DNA of 20,643 bases from Bifidobacterium breve (GCA_945882475.1 CAMCWJ010000010.1:1-20643), one strand, 5' to 3'; positions 13,390 through 20,643 are shown, counted from the first letter of the stretch. Notes: a model not told the origin generated them from the letters alone. Numbers and translations: made by a program.

Positions 13390-13769
13390 GCCGTGTTCCG
13401 GCTCAACCACCCAGTCTGTCGGCGCTCCAACGTCGCCATGGCCGCATCGATGTCGACAGCCCGCGGCAGGGTGTCCCGGCGTCCGGACAGCCGCAGCAGG
13501 CGATCCACCTCAGGCCCCGGCACCAGCATCCAGTCCGCCGCCGAACCGGCGCACCGTTCGCGCACCCTGTCGAGCACCCCGTAGCCGGCGGTGCCGAAGA
13601 ACTCCAGCTGCGACAGATCGAGGACCAGTTGCCGGTAGCCGCCGATGTGCTGCTCGATCCCGTCGGCGAAGTAGTCCGCACTGGCGGCGTCGATCTCACC
13701 GAACGCGGACACCAGGACCGTTGTTCGGCTCAGCGGGCGGGCCCGGACACGTTCGCGTTCGCCGATCAC
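13386..13769 (-). CDS. STAS-domain protein (anti-sigma factor antagonist-like)
   Basis: The 127-residue protein is one STAS domain: a strand at 16-24 (TTVLVSAFG), EIDAASAD (25-32), then LVLDLSQLEFFGTAGYGVL (48-66). In SpoIIAA-type antagonists the segment is D-S-(S/A)-G with a phosphorylated Ser; here it is G-T-A-G, so T60 could be the phosphate acceptor, while the preceding Asp is lost. Such proteins regulate sigma factors through anti-sigma kinases, but none is encoded nearby. The GTG at 13769 is chosen because GAGAGGGG stands six bases upstream; a GTG at 13796 has no spaced RBS. It is co-translated with the methyltransferase through a GTGA overlap. Confidence 0.83.
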   Translation of the reverse strand: MIGERERVRARPLSRTTVLVSAFGEIDAASADYFADGIEQHIGGYRQLVLDLSQLEFFGTAGYGVLDRVRERCAGSAADWMLVPGPEVDRLLRLSGRRDTLPRAVDIDAAMATLERRQTGWLSRNTA

Positions 13770-13968
13770 GGGGGACCCCTCTCGGAAGTGGTTCACCTTT
13801 CGCGTGGTTGTACCTTGCCGATCGGAAACCACCCCGGAATAGGGCATTTGGTCCCGATCAGGTGGCCCTGGTGATCTGATCTCCGCGACCGGTTGATCGG
13901 CGATTCTCACCCCGGCCTCTGTCCCCGGCGCTACCGTATTCTCGGGGGTCAGTCGAGGAGGCGTTGGC

Positions 13969-15729
13969 GTGTACGACCTGACGATCACCGGAGGCACCGT
14001 CATCGACGGCACCGGGAGCAAGCCCGTTCGGGCCGATATCGGCATCAAGGACGGGGTGATCGTCGAGGTGCGCCGCCGCGAGGGCGACGATGTCGGCCTC
14101 GTCGGGCCGTCCGCGCAGACCATCGACGCCACCGGTCGGATCGTGACGCCCGGATTCGTCGACATTCACACCCACTACGACGGCCAGGTCAGCTGGGACG
14201 GACTGCTCGAACCATCCAGTCTGCACGGGGTGACCACCGTGGTCAGCGGCAACTGCGGCGTCGGGTTCGCGCCCGTCGCACCGGGTCGTGAGCAGTGGCT
14301 CATCGAACTGATGGAAGGCGTCGAAGACATCCCAGGTTCGGCGCTGGCCGAGGGCATCACCTGGCAGTGGGAGAGTTTCCCCGAATATCTCGACGCAATC
14401 GAAAAGCAAAAACTGGCAGTCGATTACGGAACCCAGGTGGCCCACGGTCCGGTCCGCGGCTACGTCATGGGTGAGCGGGGGGCGCGCAACGAGGCAGCCA
14501 ACGCCGACGATATCGCCGGAATGGCGCGCATCGTCCAAGAGGCCATCGAGGCCGGTGCGCTGGGCTTCTCGACCTCGCGCACCGAGGCGCACCGGGCCAT
14601 CGACGGTGAACCCGTCCCGGGCACCTATGCCGCCGAGGATGAGTTGTTCGCATTGGGCCGCGCGATGGCCGCCGGTGGCCACGCGGTGTTCGAGGTGGCG
14701 CCGGACGGCACCGCCGGGGAGAACGTCGACGCCCCGATGCGCGAACTCGACTGGATGGTCCGCCTCGCGGCCGAGATCGACCGGCCGGTGTCATTCGCGA
14801 TGGTGCAGACCCAATCGGCGCCCGACCTGTGGCGTAAGCAACTCGAGATCGCCGGTCGAGCATTCGACGACGGGATCCGCGTGCACCCGCAGTTCGCCGC
14901 CCGGCCGTTCGGCATGCTGTTCGGATTCGAGGGGTATCACGCCTTCACGCACCGGCCGACGTTCCGCAAGCTCAAGGCTGAACTGGCCCCGGCCGACCTT
15001 CGGGAGCGGCTTGCCGATCCGGGGGTGCGTGCGGCGATCCTTGCCGAGACCGATCTGCCGGCCCAACCCAAACCGCTGTTCGACTCGCTGTTCGCGTTCA
15101 TTCAGCACAGCGCCGCGAGCATGTACGCGATCGGCGATCCGCCGGATTACGAGCCCACGCCGGACCGCACCGTCGCCGCACTCGCGGCCGCCCGCGGCGC
15201 GGACCCGTTGGCCACCATGTACGACCTGATGCTGGAGTCGGGCGGCACCGCCATGCTGATGCTGCCGTTCTTCAACTACGTCGACGGCAACCACGACACC
15301 ATCCATGAGATGCTGTCGCACCCGGCCGCCATTTCGGGTCTGTCCGACGGTGGCGCGCACTGCGGGCTGATCTGCGACGCCTCGCTGCCGACATTCCTGC
15401 TGAGCCACTGGGCGCGGGACCGCCACCGCGGCCCGAAGTTCGCTCTGGAGTACTTGGTACGCAAGCAGACCCTCGACACCGCGACGCTGTTCGGGCTGAC
15501 CGACCGCGGCGTGCTGGCGGTCGGCAAGAAGGCCGACGTCAACGTGATCGACTTCGACGCACTGGGCCTGGGCGTACCGAAGATGGCCTACGACCTGCCA
15601 GCCGGTGGTCGCCGACTCATCCAGGGCGCAACGGGTTATGACGCAACTGTGGTCAGCGGCGTGGTGACCCGACGCTATGGCGTCGATACCGGCGCGCGCC
15701 CCGGGCAGTTGCTCCGCGGCGTGCGCTGA
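13969..15729 (+). CDS. Amidohydrolase, N-acyl-D-amino-acid deacylase (D-aminoacylase) family
   Basis: The 586-residue protein has the amidohydrolase fold. It begins with YDLTITGGTVIDGTG, then the metal-binding HxH motif in DIHTHYDGQ (65-73), SGNCGVG (93-99) with C96 in the same place as the metal-ligand cysteine of D-aminoacylase, and SDGGAHCG (from 459), which brings the catalytic Asp D460. It ends with KKADVNVIDFD and GVVTRR, the usual C-terminal beta sandwich. The family removes acyl groups from N-acyl-D-amino acids or related amides using zinc; many mycobacterial members have no proven substrate. The GTG start has AGGAGG (13956-13961) seven bases upstream. The gene is divergent from the STAS gene, with 199 bases between the two starts. 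Length (about 480-590 in the family) is at the long end. Confidence 0.9.
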   Translation: MYDLTITGGTVIDGTGSKPVRADIGIKDGVIVEVRRREGDDVGLVGPSAQTIDATGRIVTPGFVDIHTHYDGQVSWDGLLEPSSLHGVTTVVSGNCGVGFAPVAPGREQWLIELMEGVEDIPGSALAEGITWQWESFPEYLDAIEKQKLAVDYGTQVAHGPVRGYVMGERGARNEAANADDIAGMARIVQEAIEAGALGFSTSRTEAHRAIDGEPVPGTYAAEDELFALGRAMAAGGHAVFEVAPDGTAGENVDAPMRELDWMVRLAAEIDRPVSFAMVQTQSAPDLWRKQLEIAGRAFDDGIRVHPQFAARPFGMLFGFEGYHAFTHRPTFRKLKAELAPADLRERLADPGVRAAILAETDLPAQPKPLFDSLFAFIQHSAASMYAIGDPPDYEPTPDRTVAALAAARGADPLATMYDLMLESGGTAMLMLPFFNYVDGNHDTIHEMLSHPAAISGLSDGGAHCGLICDASLPTFLLSHWARDRHRGPKFALEYLVRKQTLDTATLFGLTDRGVLAVGKKADVNVIDFDALGLGVPKMAYDLPAGGRRLIQGATGYDATVVSGVVTRRYGVDTGARPGQLLRGVR

Positions 15730-15769
15730 GGTTCCCGGCGTCGCTGGAACAAGTATCGTCGGCAGAACC

Positions 15770-16597
15770 ATGAGCATTCCCTACCCGCCGCACACTCCGG
15801 CCGGTTCGCCCACCTGCTACCGCCACCCTGATCGGCACACCCTGGTGGGCTGCACCCGGTGCGGCCGGCCGGCCTGCCCCGAGTGCATGCGCAGTGCCGC
15901 CGTCGGGCACCAGTGTGTGGACTGTGTGCAGGCTGGAGCGCAGAGCGTGCGAACGCCGACTCTCGGTTCGGCGGACGGTAAACCCTGGATCAGCTACACC
16001 CTGATCGCGATCAATGTCGCGGTGTTCCTGCTTCAACTTGCCGCACCAGGCCTGACCCGGCAGTTTTCGCTGTGGGGACCTGCGGTCGCGGGCGGCGACT
16101 ACTACCGGCTGGCCACCTCGGCGTTCCTGCACTACGGCATCACACACCTACTGTTCAACATGTGGGCGCTGTATGTGCTTGGCCCGCCGCTGGAGAAGTG
16201 GTTGGGGCGCTGGCGCTTCATCGCCCTGTACGGGCTGAGCGCGCTGGGCGGATCGGTGGTCGTCTATCTGTTGTCACCGGTCAACGCCTTCACCGCGGGC
16301 GCCTCCGGCGCGATCTACGGATTGTTCGGCGCGACCTTCGTGATGGCCAAGCGACTGAATCTCGACATGCGGATGTTCATCATCCTTATCGCCTTCAACC
16401 TGTTCATCACCTTCACCATCCCCGGCATCAGCTGGCAGGGCCACGTCGGCGGACTCATCACCGGCGCGCTCGTGGCGGCGGCCTTCGGCTACACCCCGCG
16501 AGGCGGGCGCAACGCCCTGCCGGCCGCTGTGACGATCGGTGCGCTGGCGCTGTTCGCGGTGCTGATCGCCTGGCGCACAGGCGTTCTGGTCGGCTGA
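15770..16597 (+). CDS. Rhomboid intramembrane serine protease with N-terminal zinc-binding (B-box-like) module
   Basis: The 275-residue protein has a cysteine/histidine-rich start (C16, H19, C28, C31, C36, C39, H47, C49, C52), a B-box-like double zinc site. The rhomboid core follows: HLLFNMWALY (126-135) with N130, GASG with catalytic S179, and GHVGG with catalytic H225. Six to seven membrane segments fit between residues 72 and 273. Rhomboids cut membrane protein helices; in mycobacteria there are usually two, and the natural substrates are not known to me. The ATG at 15770 is chosen because a TATCGT -10 (15754-15759) lies ten bases before it, giving almost no leader, and an upstream frame extension runs into the amidohydrolase gene. 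It converges with the secreted-protein gene with one base between stops. Confidence 0.92.
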   Translation: MSIPYPPHTPAGSPTCYRHPDRHTLVGCTRCGRPACPECMRSAAVGHQCVDCVQAGAQSVRTPTLGSADGKPWISYTLIAINVAVFLLQLAAPGLTRQFSLWGPAVAGGDYYRLATSAFLHYGITHLLFNMWALYVLGPPLEKWLGRWRFIALYGLSALGGSVVVYLLSPVNAFTAGASGAIYGLFGATFVMAKRLNLDMRMFIILIAFNLFITFTIPGISWQGHVGGLITGALVAAAFGYTPRGGRNALPAAVTIGALALFAVLIAWRTGVLVG

Positions 16598-16598
16598 G

Positions 16599-17093
16599 CT
16601 ACAGCCGAACCAGGCTGAACGGGTAGGTGAAGGTCCCGCCGGGGGCGTTGTTGCAGCCCACCGCGAACGAGGACTGCAGCGTCCCGGTCAGGGTCACCGC
16701 ATCCCAGGTGTAGACGTCGCGGGTCGCGATGATCGGGCCGTAGTAGACGTCGCCGCAACGCAGACCGTCCGGAACATCGACGGTCATGGTGTAGTTGCTG
16801 CCGACCCGCTGCGCCTGGCCGTACCACTGGTAGGCCTTGGCGATCGGCATCGGGATCGCCGACACCACCGCGCACTGGTCTACACCGTCGGGGGGATTGC
16901 AGGAGGCGATCGTGAGGATCCAGGTGTGGAAGTCGTACCGGCCCTCGATGTTGAGGTTGTAGTGCCCGATCGTCATCGCGGCGTTGGCTGTCGGCGCCAG
17001 TACTACCGTGGCCGGCACCAGTCCGGCACCCAGTAGTCCGACGCCCAACAGGCTGTTTAGCAACCGTCGCGCGGGGCGCATCCGTTCTCGCAT
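16599..17093 (-). CDS. Secreted protein with signal peptide and four cysteines, unknown function
   Basis: The 164-residue protein begins with a basic n-region (MRERMRPARR), a hydrophobic core (11-32) and a likely signal peptidase I site after ANA (about residue 38). The mature part of about 126 residues is beta-rich with many aromatic residues and four cysteines (in ASCNPP, DQCAV, LRCGD and VGCNN), suited to two disulphides outside the cell. I do not recognise the family; similar small exported proteins of unknown role are common in mycobacteria. The ATG at 17093 is supported by a TAGATT -10 exactly six bases upstream (leaderless). It is a lone gene between a convergent rhomboid gene and a divergent potassium transporter. 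Confidence 0.82.
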   Translation of the reverse strand: MRERMRPARRLLNSLLGVGLLGAGLVPATVVLAPTANAAMTIGHYNLNIEGRYDFHTWILTIASCNPPDGVDQCAVVSAIPMPIAKAYQWYGQAQRVGSNYTMTVDVPDGLRCGDVYYGPIIATRDVYTWDAVTLTGTLQSSFAVGCNNAPGGTFTYPFSLVRL

Positions 17094-17105
17094 GGGGGAA
17101 ATCTA
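17094..17105 (-). promoter_or_regulatory. Leaderless promoter -10 of the secreted-protein gene
   Basis: On the minus strand TAGATT (17105-17100) is followed by six bases (TCCCCC) and the ATG at 17093, with no RBS. The spacing matches the other leaderless starts in the window. Confidence 0.5.
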
Positions 17106-17231
17106 AGCCCCGCCGGGGTCGCGTCCGACCGGAATCCGCAGATCTCCTCGGCTAGGCGGTGCGGTCAAGCCGCGGTAGCATCGCGCGACGTCGGCTATCG
17201 GCGCGACGGGGTAAGAGGACATGGAAGGCCT

Positions 17232-19211
17232 GTGACCACAGATTCGGCGTCGATCACGCCCACGGCTTCGCCGGCCCTGCGGGCGGGCCTGGTGGTCGGT
17301 GCGCTCGGGGTGGTGTTCGGCGATATCGGTACCAGCCCGATCTACACCCTGCAGACGGTCTTCAACCCCGGCGATCCACACCCGGTGCCGATCAATATCA
17401 ACAATGTTTACGGGGTGGTGTCGCTGATCTTCTGGTCGGTGATGACCATCGTCACGCTGACCTACGTCGCGCTGGTGATGCGGGCCGACAATGACGGTGA
17501 GGGCGGAGTGATGGCCCTGATCACCCAGGTCCGCCGGTTCGCTGACAAGTCCCCTCCCCGCGTCGTTGCCGCGCTGTCCACTCTCGGAATCCTCGGTGCC
17601 GCACTGTTTTTCGGTGACAGCATGATCACCCCGGCGATCTCGGTGCTTTCCGCCGTCGAGGGCCTCAAGGTCGTCGATCCGGGACTGGCCGAACTCGTGG
17701 TGCCCATCACCGTGGTCATCATCATCGGGCTTTTCGCGGTGCAGCGCCACGGCACCGCGGCGGTGGGCCGGTACTTCGGTCCGGTGATGATCCTGTGGTT
17801 CGTCGTCATCGGGATCTCCGGTGTGCGCGGCATCATGGGCCACCCGCAGATCCTGCGTGCACTGTCGCCGCTGTACGCCCTGGAGTTCATGGCCGGCCAC
17901 TTCCACATCGCCTTCTTCGCACTGGCCGCTGTCGTCCTGGCGGTCACGGGGGCCGAGGCGCTGTTTGCGGACATGGGCCACTTCGGCCGGGCGCCGATCA
18001 CCCTCGCGTGGTTGGGCCTGGTGTTGCCGGCCCTGGTGCTCAACTACTTCGGGCAGGGCGCGTTGCTCATCGGCGACGAGAGCGCCGTGACAGCGCCGTT
18101 CTTCATGCTGTTCCCCGGCTGGGCGCAGATTCCGATCATCGTGCTGTGCACGGTGGCGACCGTGATCGCCTCCCAGGCGGTAATCACCGGGGCGTATTCG
18201 ATGGTCTCCCAGGCAGCCCAGGTCGGCTACCTGCCACGGATGCGGATCGCGCACACCTCGGCGTCCTCCATCGGCCAGATCTACGTGCCGTGGGTCAACG
18301 GCGTGCTGATGGTGGCGGTCATCGTTCTGGTCTTGGCGTTCCGCAGTTCGGCGGCGCTCGGTTACGCATACGGCATGGCGGTGACGGGCACCATCACCAT
18401 CACCACGCTGCTCTTCCTGCACGTCGCACGAATCCGTTGGCGGGTACCGCTATGGCTGATTTTCCTCGGCGGCGGAGCCCTGCTGACCGTCGACCTGCTG
18501 TTCTTCGCGGCCAACCTGACCAAGCTGCTGCACGGCGCGTGGCTGCCGCTGCTGATCGGACTGATCGGCTTCACCGTCATGACCACCTGGCAGCGCGGCC
18601 GCGAGATCGTCTTGGCCGCCAGGGAGAAGGCGGCAGAGCAGGCTCGGGGAAGGCTCAAGTCGCCGCCCACGCCGGGGTCAGAGCAGCTCGGGCCGCTGCG
18701 CGACTTCGTCCGCGATCTCGCCGAGCGCAGGCCGGTGCTGCCCCGGTTGCCGGGCACGGCGGTGTATCTCAACCGGGGCGGCGAGGCCGCCCCACTGTCG
18801 ATGCGGGCCAACGTCGATCGGATCCACGTGTTGCAGGAGCACGTCCTGATCGTCTCGGTGGAGACCCAGCCGGTACCGCGGGTGCCCGATGCCGAACGCG
18901 TCACCGTTGAGGACCTCGGCTATCCCGATCACGGCATCTTTTACGTGGTGGTTCGGGTCGGCTACATGGAACGCCCGGACGTCCCCGCCGCACTCCGACT
19001 GGTCGATCCCGCACTGGCAGAGGGACCGATCGACGTGGACCACGCCACGTACTTCCTCTCCGACGTCAACCTGCGGGTCGGACCCGAACCGACGATGGCG
19101 GCCTGGCGCAAGCGACTGTTCGTCGCGATCTCCCGGATGACCTCCGACGCCGAGTACTTTGGGCTGCCGATGGACAGCACCGTCATCATCGGCGCGCGAA
19201 TCGAGATCTGA
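17232..19211 (+). CDS. kup: Kup-family potassium uptake protein
   Basis: The 659-residue protein begins, after a short polar tail, with LGVVFGDIGTSPIYTL (25-40), the Kup signature. It continues with DNDGEGGVMAL, GDSMITPAISVLSAVEG and a GAEALFADMGHFG loop. About twelve membrane segments fill residues 17-460, followed by a cytoplasmic C-terminal domain of about 180 residues. Kup imports K+ with H+ across the inner membrane. The length is typical (620-680). The GTG at 17232 is the best start because no other initiator stands before the GDIGTSP region; GGAAGG (17223-17228) is close to it at three bases. A four-codon frame (17221-17235) ends on it. The 138 bases before it hold no recognisable c-di-AMP riboswitch. 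Confidence 0.94.
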   Translation: MTTDSASITPTASPALRAGLVVGALGVVFGDIGTSPIYTLQTVFNPGDPHPVPININNVYGVVSLIFWSVMTIVTLTYVALVMRADNDGEGGVMALITQVRRFADKSPPRVVAALSTLGILGAALFFGDSMITPAISVLSAVEGLKVVDPGLAELVVPITVVIIIGLFAVQRHGTAAVGRYFGPVMILWFVVIGISGVRGIMGHPQILRALSPLYALEFMAGHFHIAFFALAAVVLAVTGAEALFADMGHFGRAPITLAWLGLVLPALVLNYFGQGALLIGDESAVTAPFFMLFPGWAQIPIIVLCTVATVIASQAVITGAYSMVSQAAQVGYLPRMRIAHTSASSIGQIYVPWVNGVLMVAVIVLVLAFRSSAALGYAYGMAVTGTITITTLLFLHVARIRWRVPLWLIFLGGGALLTVDLLFFAANLTKLLHGAWLPLLIGLIGFTVMTTWQRGREIVLAAREKAAEQARGRLKSPPTPGSEQLGPLRDFVRDLAERRPVLPRLPGTAVYLNRGGEAAPLSMRANVDRIHVLQEHVLIVSVETQPVPRVPDAERVTVEDLGYPDHGIFYVVVRVGYMERPDVPAALRLVDPALAEGPIDVDHATYFLSDVNLRVGPEPTMAAWRKRLFVAISRMTSDAEYFGLPMDSTVIIGARIEI

Positions 19212-19219
19212 CGCCCGGT

Positions 19220-19225
19220 TAGAGT
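19220..19225 (+). promoter_or_regulatory. Leaderless promoter -10 of the FAD monooxygenase-like gene
   Basis: TAGAGT fits TANNNT, and six bases later comes ATG at 19232; there is no RBS. This favours the ATG at 19232 over the TTG at 19229 and indicates transcription independent of kup. Confidence 0.5.
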
Positions 19226-19231
19226 TGGTTG

Positions 19232-20440
19232 ATGCCGGAGACCACGACGTGCGCGATCGTCGGTGGCGGACCGGCGGGCATGGTGTTGGGACTGTTGTTG
19301 GCCAGAGCCGGCGTCGAGGTCACCCTGCTGGAGAAGCACAGCGACTTCCTGCGCGACTTCCGCGGTGACACAGTGCATCCCAGCACTTTGCGGCTACTCG
19401 ATGAACTCGGCCTGTGGGACCGGTTCGCCCGGTTGCCGCAGAGTCGGGTGGAACAGGCCTCGCTCACCGTGGATGGGCAGCCGCTGACCATGGTGGACTT
19501 CACCCGGCTGCACCAGCCGCACCCCTACATCGCGATGGTGCCGCAGTGGGATCTGTTGAACCTGCTCGCCGAAGCGGCTGAAGCCGAACCGAGTTTCACG
19601 CTACGGATGAGCACCGAGGTCACCGGCCTGGTGCGCAACGGAACCCGGGTCACCGGGGTGCGCTATCGCGGACCGGACGGCGACGGTGAACTCCTTGCCA
19701 AGCTGACGGTTGCCTGCGACGGGCGCCGGTCGACCGCCCGGCAGCAGGCCGGCCTGGTAGCCCGGGAGTGGCCGGTGCCGTTCGACGTGTGGTGGTTCCG
19801 GCTTCCCCACTCCCGTGACGGCGAGTACTCCCTGATTCCGCGGACGGCAGCGGGCCGGATGCTGATCATGATTCCGCGCGAGGGCTACTTCCAGATCGCA
19901 TACATGATCCCGAAGGGCACGGACGCGGCACTGCGGGCCCGCGGCCTGGAGGTGTTTCGCGACGAGGTCGCCGAATTGGTCCCGGAGGCCGATGTCGCAC
20001 AGCTGTGCTCATGGGACGACGTGAAGTTCCTTGACGTCAAGCTCAACCGGCTGAAGCGCTGGCATGTCGACGGTCTGCTGTGCATCGGCGACGCAGCGCA
20101 CGCGATGTCCCCGGTGGGGGGAGTCGGGATCAACGTCGCCGTGCAGGACGCCGTCGGTGCGGCTGCCCTGCTCGCCGGGCCACTGTTGCGCGGCACCGTC
20201 ACTGATCGCGATCTGGCCGCGGTGCGCCGCCGCCGCCTGCCGCCGGCCGCGCTGACCCAGGCGCTGCAGAGGATGCTGCACCGCCGCCTGGTGGCGCCGA
20301 TCCTGAACGGAAAGACCGCCGAGCCGCCGGCCGCCGCGGCGACCCTGGTTCGCCGACTGCCATGGCTGGCGGTCATCCCCGCTTACGTGGTGGGTGTCGG
20401 TATCCGTCCCGAACGCGCCCCTGTGTTCGCGCGCCGCTGA
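19232..20440 (+). CDS. FAD-dependent monooxygenase-like oxidoreductase (PHBH fold)
   Basis: The 402-residue protein has the GxGxxG FAD motif IVGGGPAG (9-16), the LLEKHSDFLRDFRGD segment (32-46) with the acidic residue that binds ribose, the DG motif in VACDGRRS, and CIGDAAHAMSPVGGVGIN (from 284) with the GD motif. These are the three fingerprints of p-hydroxybenzoate hydroxylase-type flavoproteins, which hydroxylate aromatic or polyketide substrates with O2 and NAD(P)H, or are related halogenases or reductases. The length is normal. The start is placed at the leaderless ATG 19232. It follows kup by 20 bases but has its own -10. The substrate is unknown; the Arg/Pro-rich end (ALTQALQRMLHRRL to the stop) is not informative. 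Confidence 0.89.
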   Translation: MPETTTCAIVGGGPAGMVLGLLLARAGVEVTLLEKHSDFLRDFRGDTVHPSTLRLLDELGLWDRFARLPQSRVEQASLTVDGQPLTMVDFTRLHQPHPYIAMVPQWDLLNLLAEAAEAEPSFTLRMSTEVTGLVRNGTRVTGVRYRGPDGDGELLAKLTVACDGRRSTARQQAGLVAREWPVPFDVWWFRLPHSRDGEYSLIPRTAAGRMLIMIPREGYFQIAYMIPKGTDAALRARGLEVFRDEVAELVPEADVAQLCSWDDVKFLDVKLNRLKRWHVDGLLCIGDAAHAMSPVGGVGINVAVQDAVGAAALLAGPLLRGTVTDRDLAAVRRRRLPPAALTQALQRMLHRRLVAPILNGKTAEPPAAAATLVRRLPWLAVIPAYVVGVGIRPERAPVFARR

Positions 20441-20486
20441 GCGGCTGAAAGTGGGCGACGTCACGGTGCTCCCGACGCGTTGCCTT

Positions 20487-20514
20487 CAGTAACCTACGCT
20501 ATCGTAGGTTACTG
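20487..20514. promoter_or_regulatory. Perfect 12-bp inverted repeat: TetR-type operator candidate
   Basis: CAGTAACCTACG (20487-20498) and CGTAGGTTACTG (20503-20514) are exact inverse complements with a CTAT spacer. TATCGT (20500-20505), a possible -10 for the next gene, lies in the centre, so a bound protein would block transcription. There is no T-run after it, which argues against a terminator. A third half-site-like GTAAC occurs at 20519-20523. The form fits TetR family operators; the regulator is not in the window. Confidence 0.7.
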
Positions 20515-20542
20515 ACCGGTAACTCAAGGAGGGCTGGTTCCC

Positions 20543-20643
20543 ATGACTGAATTGACATATCTCGAACTCAACGGCGACCGGGTCGCACTTCAGGACGTCG
20601 GGCAGGGTTCGGCGGTTCTGCTCGTCCACGGGATGGGCGGCAG
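20543..20643 (+). CDS. Alpha/beta hydrolase, N-terminal part (cut by window edge)
   Basis: The first 33 codons are visible. They give a strand (TYLELNGDRVALQDVG) and VLLVHGMGG (25-33), the oxyanion-hole HG motif that precedes the nucleophile elbow in alpha/beta hydrolases. The start follows AAGGAGGG (20526-20533) at nine bases. The enzyme class (esterase, haloperoxidase-like or C-C hydrolase) cannot be told without the rest. The perfect inverted repeat 28 bases upstream of the start suggests repression by a TetR-type protein, often encoded close by. Confidence 0.82.
   Translation, partial: MTELTYLELNGDRVALQDVGQGSAVLLVHGMGG

Noticed and set aside
13797..13860. SigF-type promoter before the STAS gene
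   Set aside because: A GGTTT is present on the minus strand, but the GGTAC that follows is only 11 bases away, too short for the SigF spacer, so it is not supported.
13856..13876. GATCA-N11-TGATC inverted repeat in the STAS/amidohydrolase intergenic region
   Set aside because: Only five bases per arm are perfect and the inner bases do not pair well; this can occur by chance in 199 bases.
17094..17231. c-di-AMP (ydaO-type) riboswitch before kup
   Set aside because: Kup genes in some actinobacteria have one, but the 138 bases are short and I could not find its conserved GGAA/GGGUGAA-type blocks. A covariance-model search would settle it.
20487..20514. Rho-independent terminator after the monooxygenase gene
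   Set aside because: The hairpin is perfect but has no T-run, is well placed before a promoter and RBS, and contains a -10-like box at its centre; an operator fits better.
1..20643. Insertion sequences, prophage, CRISPR arrays, tRNA or rRNA genes
   Set aside because: None seen: no transposase or integrase products, no regularly spaced repeats and no tRNA-like cloverleaf; coding is nearly continuous.

Overview
The window looks like a chromosomal segment of a mycobacterium (Mycobacterium or Mycolicibacterium, not M. tuberculosis itself). Evidence: high GC, dense packing with 4-base ATGA/GTGA overlaps, frequent GTG starts, many start codons 6-7 bases after a TANNNT -10 box (leaderless mRNA), and families typical of mycobacteria (WS/DGAT acyltransferase, paired FadE-type acyl-CoA dehydrogenases, WhiB5, ESX-associated proteins). 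No rRNA, tRNA, insertion sequence, prophage or CRISPR array was seen. No gene-free stretch exceeds 300 bases.

Layout. (1) 1-2957: the 3' half of a wax ester synthase/diacylglycerol acyltransferase gene, convergent with a two-gene acyl-CoA dehydrogenase operon on the minus strand. (2) 3079-6136: a tight plus-strand operon of a DUF1295 membrane protein, an FAD/NAD(P) oxidoreductase and a small-molecule phosphotransferase, then a convergent 89-residue membrane protein. (3) 6457-10959: a locus whose order and protein lengths match, from memory, M. tuberculosis Rv0022c (whiB5) to Rv0028. It has WhiB5, a divergent XRE-type regulator, an NlpC/P60 peptidase with a helical N-terminal module, two DUF4226-like proteins, an EspC-like protein with a YxxxE export motif and an EspD-like protein. 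A 45-residue gene too short for usual ORF cut-offs lies on the opposite strand at its end. (4) 10997-13769, minus strand: serine hydrolase of the beta-lactamase fold, VOC/glyoxalase protein, methyltransferase, STAS protein. (5) 13969-20440: D-aminoacylase-type amidohydrolase, rhomboid protease with an N-terminal zinc-binding module, a small secreted protein (minus strand), a Kup potassium transporter and an FAD monooxygenase-like protein. (6) 20487-20643: a perfect 12-bp inverted repeat (TetR-type operator candidate) before the start of an alpha/beta hydrolase gene cut by the window edge.

The most interesting signal is in region 3. The sequence GGTGAATTGT occurs three times, each with its first base 41-42 bases before a start codon: before both DUF4226-like genes and, on the other strand, before the 45-residue gene. 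Each is followed by a TAC-containing -10 box and a leaderless ATG. The TTGT part is a plausible -35 at 17-18 bp from the -10, so the shared GGTGAA lies directly upstream of the -35, the position known to be read by WhiB7 with sigma A. I infer a small local regulon, with WhiB5 or the XRE protein as the likely controller, for a set of proteins resembling ESX (type VII) substrates and partners plus a peptidoglycan hydrolase. Orthologues of most of these genes are known; the shared promoter box, the 45-residue gene and the common module in three neighbouring proteins are what I would follow up.
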